Below are positions 10,598-22,177 of a DNA stretch of 64,000 bases, piece by piece. The stretch is taken from the NCBI GenBank assembly GCA_011316305.1, contig SAUG01000115.1, positions 1 to 64,000 on the forward strand. Direction: 5' to 3'. Position 1 is the first letter of the stretch; every line of letters begins with the position of its first letter. The notes under the pieces are model-generated. The model ran no database searches. It saw nothing but the letters and a program-made list of their open reading frames with translations, and had not been told where the DNA came from. A program made the translations under genes and the position numbers. The DNA is from Rusavskia elegans (Eukaryota > Ascomycota > Lecanoromycetes > Teloschistales > Teloschistaceae).

Positions 10598-12373
10598 CTA
10601 TAGATGTGAGTGCTTAGTAGAAGCCGATGGATCATCGCTCAGGCCATTCCAATCTTCATCGTCTTCTGCATTGAAGGAGTCTCCAATTGAGCTCTCAATG
10701 TTTTGGGGGTCGTCCTGATCAAAATCCGGTCCTAGTTCATGCGTAATAACTTCTTGAGCGCTTCGAACGAATGCAGCAACAAAGAATCCCTGAGTTCCCT
10801 CTTCCGTACCTGGTCGGCACCTGATGCAGGCTTCTGCAATCTGGGCTGCACCAGGCGAGCCATCTACAATCTTACTCTGGCAGACCTGAATGTCTCCCCT
10901 AAAAGGCCAAGCCTTCATACCGTGGATCTGTTTGTCCCGTCCGAGCATATGCCACCCATACTGCTTGGCTTCACTTGATTGTAGAGCTGCGATGACAACA
11001 TGCTCGTTCTCTTCCGCATTGATCGAACACGTCGAGTACGATATCCTTCGAGCATTGGGGAAACGAAATGCGTGGAGCACAAGTCGAAGTTGAAAAGCCG
11101 AAAGCGCTTTCAATCGTTCTTGAAGTCGATCACCCCCGTCGCCTGGTTGGATCAGTTCCTGCTTCTCTTCCCCTGCCTCATCAACAAAGGACTTGGTGTC
11201 AGTCTTGACATGACGTTTTCGTTTTCGCGACTTGTCCGGCACATGACTATTCTCGATAATAGATGGTAGGGTCACGGCGTGAATGTCGTTACGCCCAATA
11301 ATACCGCTGCCTGAACAACTGGGGTCGAGCAGCAATGATCCCACCTCGTTCCAAGGTTTCTGCTCTGGGACCAGGAGCAGAAAGTCTTGTCCCGCCTTGA
11401 CGGTGACAATGTCTTGACAACCTGCCAGATCTATCATACCCGTCAAGATCCCAGCACGAAGCTTGTCTCGTTCACAGGCCCAGATTCTGGGTTTACCGCG
11501 GCTTTGATGTTGACTTTTCAGTATTGCGGCAATATGCGTAGTCTTGTTGCCAGGTGCTGCGCATGCATCGAGGCAGGTACCATCTTGCGGCTTGGCGTCC
11601 AGAAGATAGGCCGGAAAGCACGATGCTTTGTCTTGGAGGATGATAAGACCCCTACGATACGCTGCTGTCTTGGAAAGGTCGGTGCCAGGGGCCAGGGCGA
11701 TGAGCTCTGGAACGTGCTTATCTACATGCAGAATCTTTCCCGCTGGTTCCTCATCGAGGATCCGTTCAAGCGAGTCGACCATCTCAAACCCGGCAAATGT
11801 CGTCTGCAACTGGTCCTCGAGCGTAGACTTCAAGGTATTGATTCGAACCCATCGGGGATGTTGCAACTGCTTGGATGAAGCCGTCCTAGGAATGTCGCTC
11901 TCAGTTTCACCTACATCGACTTTTGCAACATGAATACGTAGTCCATCGATCGAGCCAAACCCTCTTTTGATTCTAATCTTAGTCAGCTCGGCGCTCAATC
12001 GTGCTTTATGCCTCGTCACAGCTAGCCTCAAAGGGTGAGTCGCTGGTGCTGCGATGCCAGATTTCGAAAGAAGGAGGTCATGCACAAGCAGGAGCGCGAG
12101 ACTAGGCGTGAGCTACATGAGCAATCTTGTGTCAATCAGCACCTCTCTAAACGATTCAGGGAAGGAACTCACCTTTCGCTCGTGTTGTAACAGCAGCGAC
12201 TTCTCAACCACTTCCGCAACGATGGGACTCCATTTTGAGGCTTCAGCAACTATAGCATAGACCTGCCTTGGCGAAGCCCTGAGATCCTTCGAGCCAAACA
12301 CCCGAGATTTTAGAGAGCCGCTCTGTTCCTCAGATGGTGCCAGAAATCTTGCGGCGTCATAGTAGAGTGACAT
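10598..12373 (-). CDS. RCM1: 25S rRNA (cytosine-C5) methyltransferase Rcm1 / NSUN5-like
   Basis: Exon 1 is 12173-12373 (67 codons) and exon 2 is 10598-12112, with a 60-nt intron (GTGAGT..ATGTAG), giving 571 aa. The N-terminal half (YDAARFLAP..AIVAEASKW) and the Rossmann methyltransferase core match the NOL1/NOP2/Sun NSUN5 group. Visible are the SAM loop CLDACAAPGNKTTHIAAIL (about residue 248), the catalytic DPSCSGSGI (Cys about 333) and the second cysteine in ISYSTCSINAEENE (about 428). Yeast Rcm1 methylates C2278 of 25S rRNA in the nucleolus. A basic insert (KSRKRKRHVK) could act as a nuclear signal, and the C-terminus is acidic. It appears intact. Its start lies about 230 bp from the RIP-mutated block, yet the gene shows no RIP signature. 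Confidence 0.94.
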
Positions 12374-12600
12374 GTGTGATGTCTTCGATTGAAGATACAA
12401 GCTGTAGACACATCAAGAGTAGCAACAGGTGAAGGGGGCATCGACAGAGAGCCTACGTTTTATCAGAACAGTGCAAAGTGCTTCACCAATGCCTGCATTG
12501 ATGGCTGGGAATGACAGGCTAGATTGTAGTAGCGCAGCCGATGTTCAGCCGAAACAAAGCAAAGCTTGGCAGCGCTAGCAAATAGACAAGCTCTTTTAAT
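12374..12600. promoter_or_regulatory. Upstream region of RCM1, up to the edge of the A+T block
   Basis: This 227 bp stretch has normal composition. Its sharp end at about 12,600 marks the transition to RIP-mutated DNA. No specific factor site is claimed. Confidence 0.4.
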
Positions 12601-12884
12601 TAGACAGCGCAGCTGTCTTTTTACCGTCGATTTTTAGTATTTCCTTACCCCTATTATAGTACGCTAAAATATCTACCTGTTTATCTATTAGCTATAAAAT
12701 ATTATCGTATATATTTAATATATCCGATAAATTATTAAAATTTTTATATTTATAAACGTATTCTTTAAATACTATATAAAGTATTCTAGCGTTTAAATTA
12801 TTTAAATTCGACCGTTAAAAATATTTAAATATATTAAATATATTATAGTAAAAGACTTCTAAAAAAAAAGTTAATTTAATTTAA

Positions 12885-12990
12885 TAGTCGTAGCCGGGAT
12901 TCGAATTTAGTTAACTATATCTATAATATATCTATTTTTCTACTTTATTAAATAAAGATTTAAATAGAATTTAGCTATTCGGCTAAAGTA
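12885..12990 (-). pseudogene. RIP-degraded class II tRNA-like relic
   Basis: On the minus strand there is a box A-like TAGCCGAATAG (consensus TRGCNNAGYGG with G-to-A changes) at about 12,978-12,988. About 70 bases on is a box B-like AATTCGAATCC (GGTTCGANTCC with G-to-A changes), followed by CGGCTACGACT like a tRNA 3' end. The T stem mismatches are all explained by G-to-A or C-to-T. The acceptor stem does not pair, so it is either a dead Ser/Leu-type tRNA or a tRNA-derived repeat. Confidence 0.4.
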
Positions 12991-13141
12991 GAACTATATA
13001 GTATATATAATACCTCTACGCTAGATATTCGAAATATTATTTAAATATTTTACTCTAAATATATTATAATTGTAATATTAGTTTCTATTTTTTCTTTTTA
13101 AAAGCTTTTAAATATCTATCCGTTTATTAATTAATTATAAT

Positions 13142-13551
13142 TATTACGTCTGCGATTCTACAGAGGTTCTATGGAAAGATTGGTTAAATAAACGAGCCTA
13201 ATTATCTATAGCCGCCTATAGCCGATATAGCCGTCCTTCCGGATAGACCTTTTAATAGACAGCTACCCGTCGGCCTTTATAGCTACTTTTACTATATATA
13301 TCGCTCTCTACTTCTATAGATAGTTTCTCTTATTAGTTATTAATATAATTATTAAATACGTCTCTACTATTCTTTTCTTAATTATTTTATAATAAAAATA
13401 CCTTATAATATTATAATTATATTTCTACAGCTATATAGAATTAGTTACGATAACCTATACTAGAATTCCTTTACTATTTAATAGTTCGGACTACGTCTAT
13501 AGCTATAGTTAGGTTTAAATATAATACCCTCTAATATATAGAGATATTATA
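13142..13551 (+). repeat. LTR copy 1 (5' LTR of element 1)
   Basis: A 410 bp repeat with RIP-altered TG..CA ends (TATTACGTCTGCG at the start, GATATTATA at the end). It shares long stretches with the five other copies. Confidence 0.9.
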
Positions 13552-16034
13552 TTTTAATAACTTACTATATTAGTTTTATTATCCCGACCTATAGATCGAA
13601 GCGATACTATTAAAATAGTAACTCTAAATATCTATAAAGGAGATAAAAGATCTTTAAAGTTATAGGTTACTTAGATAAATATCTATTTTATATTATACGC
13701 GAACTAGTTTCCGAATAAAATAGTTAAAGTTCTATTTATAATATTATATCTAGAAAAAGCTACTTTTAATTAAATATAGCTTCGAGTAGAAAACTATTTT
13801 AATAACCTAGAAAGATAGAAAAAAGATAAGATATTATAGATTTTCTATACCTTCGGTAATCTTATTATAGTTATAAAAGAAGCCTTCGGAAATAATAATA
13901 AGGATAGAATAATAGAAAAGAGATTTATAGTTCTAAAATAGTAGAAATTAGTAGCTATCTATACTATTTAGTTTAGAATATTAGTTTATAAAATAGACTA
14001 AAAGAATTTAGTCCTAAAAGTTTACTTCTATAAAAGATTCTAGATAAAAGTTAAAAAAGCTATAATAGTAATCGAAAAACTAGATTTATTAGTAGATTTT
14101 ATTAAATTTATAATAAGAATCGATATTAGATAGTATAAAATATATTTAGATAAATAGGCGTTTAGTAAAATAGGACCCGCTAAAAGAAAGCCTAAAGGAA
14201 ATCTAATAGAACTCGATATTACCGAGACTAAAGAATTAAGAATTAAAGTTTATTATTTATATAGAAAAATAGGATACTTTAAAAAGAATTATCTAATTAA
14301 AAAGGCGACTAAAGTAACTAAATACTTTTTAGAAATAATAGAAAAGTTACTCTATAAATATATAGTAAGAAGCTAGTTAGCCTGCTATAATAATATATAC
14401 TCTATCTATCTATCGGATAAGATAAAAATAGAATATTATTTTAAAAAACTAAAAAAAGTATAGGAAAAGAAACTAATAATCGATTTTAAACTATATAAAA
14501 CCGAAAAACCCTTTATAGTAATATTTAAGGTTAAAATCGGAGGTTAATAAATAATAGCTTTTATAAATAGAAAGGAAGATAATAAAGTTATAAAGGGATT
14601 CTATAATAAAATTAAAGGATATCTCTATAGATAAATAATAGAAAATAATAGAATCCTCGATATCGAAATTAAGATAAAAAATAGATTAATCGGAATAATA
14701 AGCTTTACTATTATTAAGAGTTAAAAAAGTTATATTATCCTAGGAAATAAATAAAAAGAATCGATTTTAAAAAAATCTATAGAAAAAAGTACTATAGATA
14801 AAAAAATAGAACTATAGATAATATATTTATTAGTTTATAAAAACCTTTTATATAAAGAAATAGACTCCGTTTTAATAATAAAATACGACGATATTATCGA
14901 ATTAGATAAAAGTTTTAAAAAAGACGGAAAAGTTTAGAATATAAAGATTTAGAAAAAATATTACTACCTTCTTTAATAACTTACTAAAAAATAGAATAAA
15001 AATAGAAAAATAATTTAATAGCTTTAGATAAACTATATCCGGAAAGTATACTAAGGTATAGTTAAAGCTATAGATAAAATCGAATACTATAAACCAAACC
15101 AAGTAGATTAGAATAAGAGAATACCGGACCCGGCACTCAGCGTATAACCTAGAGATAAAGAGTTCGATTAATTTAGCAAGGCTATCAGAGGAACCGGAAA
15201 CAATTTACAATATAGATATATAAACCAGTTACGAAAATAAGGGCGAAGGAATCTTTAACTAGACCTTTTTTAGATACCTATACTTTTTATAGATTGAGAG
15301 AAGTTAAAATCTTTTAAAAATTAATCCAAATTATCCGAATTAAAACCAGGTACTAATTTAATAGAAGCCTCTTACGCGGCTGGTATAAAATTAACGGAAA
15401 AGTAAAACGCGACCGGATTATTAAACTTATTAAACTAAAATAATACGCGTTACTCCTAAACTATAAAATTACTTTTACGCTTATCTAAAGCGCGATAATA
15501 AATAATAAAATACTTTTATTTACTAAAAAGACAGCGGAGATCCGATTTCTAGGCTAAATATTTATTACGAATTTCTTTTTCGGAATTAAAAAAGGACTCG
15601 ATATAATAATAAACCTCGGAATATTTATTAAAAATACTAGTAATATTAGAATAGAGTTTATTCTTTTTATCTTTAAAACGTTTCCCTGCGAAGGTTAGTA
15701 AAATAAAAGAAGAAAAGAATTAATATATAGGTAGTATTAGATATTAGAAAATTATATAATTTCTAGGCCCGAATATATTTACTATAAGTATTACTATTAA
15801 CCTCGACCTTATACTTTTTTAAAAGATTATAGATATATAAAAAATAAGAAAAAGATATTATAATTCCTTTTAACTAAATATAATAAAAGGACTTTAAGCG
15901 ATTTCCTCGTCGAAAACGTATAGTAAAGGTATTAAGAGATAGAATAAAGACGGAAAGAAAAAAAAGGAAATATATCCTTTTTATACTCCGTAGGAAGATT
16001 ATACGCTAGGTAAAAAGCGATATAAGAGGGGCCG

Positions 16035-16444
16035 TATTACGTCTGCGATTTTATAGAAGTTCTATAAAAGGATTAGTTAAATAAACGAGCCTAATTATCT
16101 ATAGCCGCCTATAGCCGATATAGCTATCCTTCCGGATAGGACTTTTAGTAGATAGTTACCTGTCGGCCTTTATAGCTACTCTTACTATATATATCGCTTT
16201 CTATTCCTATAGATAGTTTCTTTTATTAGTTATTAATATAATTATTAAATACGTTTCTACTATTCTCTTTTTAATTACTTTATAATAAAGATACCTTGTA
16301 ATATTATAACTATACTTCTACGGCTATATAGAATTAGTTACGATAATCTATACTAGGACTCCTTTACTATTTAGTAGTTCAGACTACGTCTACGGCTATA
16401 GCTAGACTCGAGCGTAACGCCCTCTGATATACAGAGACGTTATA
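16035..16444 (+). repeat. LTR copy 2 (3' LTR of element 1)
   Basis: The same 410 bp repeat, preceded by the purine tract at about 16,021-16,034 and ending GACGTTATA. Confidence 0.9.
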
Positions 16445-16449
16445 ATAAT

Positions 16450-17244
16450 ACGCTGTCGGCTATATCTGATATATCCGCCGGACTATCGAAAATTTTATAT
16501 CTCTAAACGTTTGAACCTATTATAATATTTATTTAGCTTATTTATATTTACGTTCTACTAAATATCTTTATTTTAAAGCTCTATTCTTCTATTATAGAAT
16601 CTTCTACCCGGTTCTATAGTAGTTATAAAAATACCTTCGATTTTAGCGATTTTCTACCGCTAAAAAACGGCTATAGCTGCTGTAAAATCTATTCGCGATA
16701 TATTAAATCTCGATCGGTATCTTCTTTTCTATTTTATAGCTCTATTTTTTTCTTACTCTATCTAGAAATATAAAGCCCTAGTTTCTATTAATTTAAATAG
16801 CCGGAGGACTATATATCTAATATAAATAGTTAAATTAAAGCCGGCTGCTATATTAATAACTATCTTTTCGCCTGCTTTTAAAGTTCTATTATAGAATATA
16901 TTCCTTTTAATCGCGTAGATTTCTATATCGAAATCAGATTTTTAAATCTATAAAGATTTAGATAGCGAAAGTCTTCTATAATAAATACTTTTAGTACCGA
17001 AGAGACTTCGCCTATTCTATTCTATTAACGTTCCTCTACGAATACGTATTATAATAAAGGATAGAGAAGGTAGATTAGAACTAAATCCCGTTAATCGGAA
17101 GAAATAAAATCTATTAAAAAAAAAAGATAGATATAATAGATATCGAAGTAGATAAAAAAGAGTAGACGAAATACTAGATCTTCTTTTTTTATCGTTATAG
17201 GATATTCTTTCCTCGTCTACTAATCGAAATTATTAGAACTAACC
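16450..17244. repeat. Unassigned RIP-mutated DNA between elements 1 and 2
   Basis: About 800 bp of CpA-depleted sequence. No LTR, polymerase motif or other identity is recognisable. Confidence 0.5.
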
Positions 17245-17654
17245 TGTAACGTCTCTATATATCAAAGGGCGATACGTTCGAGCCTAGCTACAGCCGTAGA
17301 CGTAGTTCGAGCTACTAAATAGTAAAGGAATCCTAGTATAAATTATTATAATTAATTCTATATAGCTATAGAAATATAGTTATAATATTATAAGATATTT
17401 TTATTATTAAGTAATTAAAAAGAAAATAGTAAAGATATATTTAATAATTATATTAACGACTAATAAAAGAAACTATCTATAGAAATAATAAGCGATATAT
17501 ATAATAAAAGTAGCTATAAAAGCTGATAGGTAACCGTCTACTAAAAGTTCTATTAGAAAGGGCGGCTATAATAACTATAGGCGGCTATAGATAATTAGAC
17601 TCGTTTATTTAATTAATTCTTCTAGGGAACCTCTATAGAATCGTAGATATAATA
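17245..17654 (-). repeat. LTR copy 3 (3' LTR of element 2)
   Basis: Reverse-orientation copy of the shared LTR. The outer end still reads TGTAACG (intact CA terminus on the minus strand). Confidence 0.9.
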
Positions 17655-20600
17655 CGGCCCTCTCTATATCGCTTTTCTAAATCTTTTTAAGGTTTTTTAA
17701 ATATATTTAAAGTATTTCCTTAGTTCCTAAGTATTTTCTTCGTCGGAAAATCTTTTCTATTTTACTAGGAATTTATCCGTCTCTTTTTTTTTATCTAGAA
17801 TCTTCTCTATTTTATACTTTTTATATTTCTAGTAGTATCAGTCCTTCGCTAATAGAATATTTATCGGTACTTTCTTTAGTAAATCTATATAGAATTTAGA
17901 GAAGATTTCTATTATCGGGAATTTTAGATATACTATCGTTCTTTTAATATTTTAAACTTCGAAAGCTCCTATATATAGCTTATCGAGTTTTTTATCTATT
18001 AAGTTTTTTATTAAAAATAGTATTTTATCTTTTTTACTAATATTGTAATATTTTCTTATATTATCTAATCTTTATTTAACTTTTTCCTTTACTATCTAGA
18101 TTCTTACCTTTACTTTATTCTAGTTATTTTTTATTCTATTAACGAAGGATTACGCTGCCGGGTTTTTTATATCTAAATATACTTCTCTCCGAATAATTTT
18201 ACGATAAAGTAATTTATTAAGCGTTATTTAGCTATCTTCGTTATACGATAAATTAATTACTATTTATACTATCGGGAAAAATTAAATCCAGTCTTTTCGT
18301 TTATCTAAATAATAGATTTTAAAGTAGATTTCTAGTATCTAATTTATTTTTTCCGTTTATTAATCGGTTTATAAGTAGAATAATATTAATATAGCTTATT
18401 CTACTTCTACTGTTTATATTAATCCTTTTATAAAATTTAAAATAAATAATTTATCTCTATCTAAAATAATTTTTTCTACGATTCTATTTTCGTAAAATAC
18501 CGTTTATAGTAATAGAAAGGCGAGCTATTCCGCTGTTATCGTTATTTTATATAGTATAAATCTTATATATTTTATAAATCTATTTATAATTATTACTATT
18601 ATATTATATAATATTTATATATATAGATTAACCGACTCTAGTAATTTTATAACGAAGTCTAATATAATTTATTAATAAAATATATTCGGTATTTACGTTA
18701 GCTAAAGTTTTTTTACTAGCTTCTAACGGCTTTTTTTTACTATTATATATTCCGGATAGTTTTTTATAAATTCTTCGATATAATTTTTAAATACTAGTAA
18801 GTTAGTTTTTTTTAAATTCTTTTTAGTATTTTAGTAATTCCTTAATATCTAGCTATTCTAGAGTTATATATTTATCGAATTATTTTATTTATTTCTTCTA
18901 AAACTTCGGCTTTTTTAAAGACGTTTTCTATTCTTTTTAAAAGAGGCCTAGATATTTTTTTAATAGCTTTATAGTCTATTTTTCTACTTAAAGTATCCGT
19001 GACCGTATTATCGATATTTTTAATATATTTTATTTTAAAGTTATAGTAGATAATTTTTTCTACCTACTTTATTTATTATTAATTAAATTCTTTATTAACT
19101 AGTAAAGATAAAAAGTTTTTATAGTTAATATAAACTATTACTTTTTAATTTATTCTACTTATATATATTTTCTAGTATACGAAGTTTATAACGATTATAA
19201 GTATTTTTTTATCTATTATTATATAGTTAACCTCTGCTGGTATTAATTTTCTAGAATAGTATTTAAGTGGTTTTTCTTTTTAGAAAATATATAATTCTAT
19301 CGTTCGATTTAAAGTATTTATATAGAAGATAATCTATTTATTAAAATCGAAAATCGCTAAAGTTTTTTTAGAAGCGAAACTTTATTTAAATTTTTTAAAT
19401 ACTTCGTTTTAGATACGTATCTACTAAAAGGATATATTATTTCGAAGTAAATCTATAAACGGGACTATTTTTTTTAATATATTTTTCTATTATATTTTAA
19501 TAGAATTCTATAAATTCTAAAAAATTTTAAATATTTTTTTTATTTTTAGGTACTGGCTATTCGCGTATTATTTATAATTTATTTACTTCTATAGTAATAC
19601 TTTCTAGCCTAATTATATATCTAAGAAACGTAACCTTATATTTATAAAATTCTAACTTTTTTTCTTTAATTCTAAAATTATTTTTTCGGAACTGTTATAA
19701 TATTTTATAAATATATTATATATATTCTTTTTTTATTTTAGAAAAAATTTGTATATTATCTATATATATTATAATAAAGATATCGAAATAATTATATAAT
19801 ATTTTATTAACTATATATTATAGGGTCGCCGGTACGTTTATTAATCTAAAAGATATAATTAAATATTCGAATAGTTTATATTTTATTCTAAATATAGTTT
19901 TCTATTTATCTCTAGTTTTAATTTATAGTAGGTTAAACGCGTCTTTTAAATCGAGTTTTATAAAAAACTTAGCTTTTCCGATCCTGCTTTTTAAGTCCGT
20001 TAAAAGCGGGAATAGATATTTATCTTTTTATATTATTATATTAAGTCTTCTAAAGTTAATATAAAGTCGAAAGTTACTACTTTTTTTAGAAATAAATAGA
20101 ACCGGTTATTTTATCTTTAATTTAGAATATCGTATATATTTTCTTTTAAGATTCTAGTCGATATATTATTTTAATACTTTCGATTAATTATTATTTAATC
20201 TATAAATTAGCCTAGTCTTTAACGTTTCCGGATCTATTATAATAGTTTTATAGTTTTTCTAGATATAAGCCGGTAAAAGTAGCTTTCTTTCCGGTTTCTT
20301 TAATATATCTTGAAATTTTCTAAAAAGTTATAGAATTTTATCTATAATAGTTAATTTCTTTTTAGTCTACTATTTCCGAATAAAGGTATTATATATTTTC
20401 TATATTTCGGCCAGCCTTTTAGATATACTAAAAAGATAGTTTCTAATTTTTATCTATATTATTTTCTAAACGATTTCTAGATTTTATATTATAAACTATA
20501 GAATATCTAAATATATATCCCTTTATATTTTTATAATATTAAAAATAATCCTTTTTTTATATCTATTACTTTTTATCTATAGAGATCTGATCTAATATTC

Positions 20601-20804
20601 GATTCTAACGAATTCTATTTTAATAATAGTTCCTAAAAAGTAAGGTTCCGTTTTTCTAATTAAAAAAACGTTAAATCTTTTTATATATTTTTCTAATATA
20701 ATATTCCGAATAGTCTCTAAATCGACTAAAATCTCTACAGGTTATTTAAATAACGTTAGTTAGATAAAAATCCGATTTTTATCTATTTTCCGGAGTTATT
20801 AAAA

Positions 20805-21214
20805 TATAACGTCTCTATATATTAGAAGGCGTTATACTCGAGCCTAGCTATAGCCGTAGATATAATCCGAGCTACTAAATAGTAAAAGAATCCTAGCGTA
20901 GATTATTATAACTAATTCTATATAACCGTAGAAATATAGTTATAATATTATAAAATATCTTTATTACGAAGTAATTAAAAAGAGAATAGTAGAAATATAT
21001 TTAATAATTATATTAACGACTAATAAAAAAAATTATTTATAGAAGTAATAAGTAATATATATAGTAAAAGTAGTTATAAAAGCTGATAGATAGCCGTCTA
21101 CTAAAAGTTTTATTAAAAAGGGCGGCTATAGCGGCTATAGGCGGCAATAGATAATTAGGCTCGTTTATTTAACTAATTTTTCTAGAGAATCTCTGTGGAA
21201 TCGTGGACGTAACA
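20805..21214 (-). repeat. LTR copy 4 (5' LTR of element 2)
   Basis: Reverse-orientation copy. Its outer end retains the intact TGTTACGTCCACG start, which defines the unmutated LTR terminus. Confidence 0.9.
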
Positions 21215-21768
21215 GGTTGTACTAGATTTAACTAGGAAGGACTTCGCCGCCGGTTTTATTTATATAGCTATTTTATTGATCCGGAATATTAGTAGTATTA
21301 TATTAGAAAGTATATTTAATTATAATAGGTTTTCTACGTAGATTTCTTTACCTACTATAATAAAACTTATAGATCTATATCGACGTCTAAATAGGAGCGA
21401 CTAGAAAGTTTATTAAATTTTAAAATAGTTAAAAACGTTTTTAGATAATAAAAATCGGCCGGGATTTATATATAAAGTAGTTATAGGCCGATTAAATATA
21501 ATTATAGACTGTTTAGATATATAATAAATTTAATAATATTACCAGAATTTATATATAAAATTAAAATAAATTTTTTATAAATTATTAGATAAAAGGATTC
21601 TTTAGGGTTTTTTAGTAATAAACCGTTTTCTATAATCGAAGTAAATAATATTAAAGAGGTACTATTTACTCGGTTTAGATTATATATACTAGATTTTTTT
21701 ATATCGGATAATATATATATATATCTATAATATTCGAAGGTTTTAGTTCTAATATTTACGTAGTTAGT
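21215..21768. repeat. RIP-mutated target sequence between elements 2 and 3
   Basis: About 550 bp. Part of it (around 21,600-21,760) resembles the stretch at about 25,240-25,390 just beyond element 3, so both derive from one older repeat. Identity unknown. Confidence 0.45.
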
Positions 21769-22177
21769 TGTAACGTCCCTATATATTAAAAGGCGTTACG
21801 TTCGAGCCTAGCTACAGCCGTGGACGTAGTCCGAGCTACTAAATAGTAAGGAAATCCTAGCGTAGGTTATTATAACTAATCCTATATAGCTATAGAGGTA
21901 CGGTTAAGATATTACGAGGTATTTTTATTATAAAGTAATTAAAAAGAAAATAGTAGAGACGTATTTAATAATTATATTAATAACTAATAAGAGAAACTAT
22001 CTATAGGAATAATAAGCGATATATATAGTAAAAATTGCTATAAAGGCCGACAGGTAGCCGTTTACTAAAAGTCCTATTAGAAGAAATAGCTATAGCGGCT
22101 ATAGGCGGCTATAGATAATTAAGCTCGTTTATCTAATTAATCTTCTAGAAAACCTTTATAGAATCGTAGACGTAATA
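21769..22177 (-). repeat. LTR copy 5 (3' LTR of element 3)
   Basis: Reverse-orientation LTR with outer end TGTAACG. It is followed by the purine-tract complement AGCCCCCTTTATATCG. Confidence 0.9.

Larger units (their letters stand above)
13142..16444 (+). mobile_element. LTR retroelement 1 (gag-like, no recognisable polymerase)
   Basis: A 3.3 kb element is bounded by LTRs 13142-13551 and 16035-16444 in direct orientation. The flanking 5-bp duplication is ATAAT (13137-13141 and 16445-16449). A purine tract (AAGAGGGGCCG) abuts the 3' LTR. The interior (about 2.5 kb) is gag-like. At 14,251-14,292 one frame reads YYLYRKIGYFKKNY, a C-x2-C-x4-H-x4-C zinc knuckle in which every Cys and His codon has become Tyr by C-to-T/G-to-A change. 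I see no reverse transcriptase or integrase motif; the last ~700 bp of the interior code for something unrecognised. It is heavily mutated and non-functional. Confidence 0.85.
17245..21214 (-). mobile_element. LTR retroelement 2 (Ty3/gypsy pol: reverse transcriptase and integrase)
   Basis: A 4.0 kb element on the minus strand, with 5' LTR 20805-21214 and 3' LTR 17245-17654. A purine tract (AGAGAGGGCCG on minus) abuts the 3' LTR. Decoding the minus strand through RIP stops shows a gypsy-type reverse transcriptase. The catalytic box reads YIDN (from YIDD by G-to-A) near 19,750-19,766, followed by IQIFSK and EFYKYKVTFLRYI. Further on is an integrase core whose FYxxTDxxTExIN pattern lies near 18,331-18,390. 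No gag-like region precedes the polymerase. The flanks TAACC and GGTTG are not a direct duplication. Non-functional. Confidence 0.85.
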
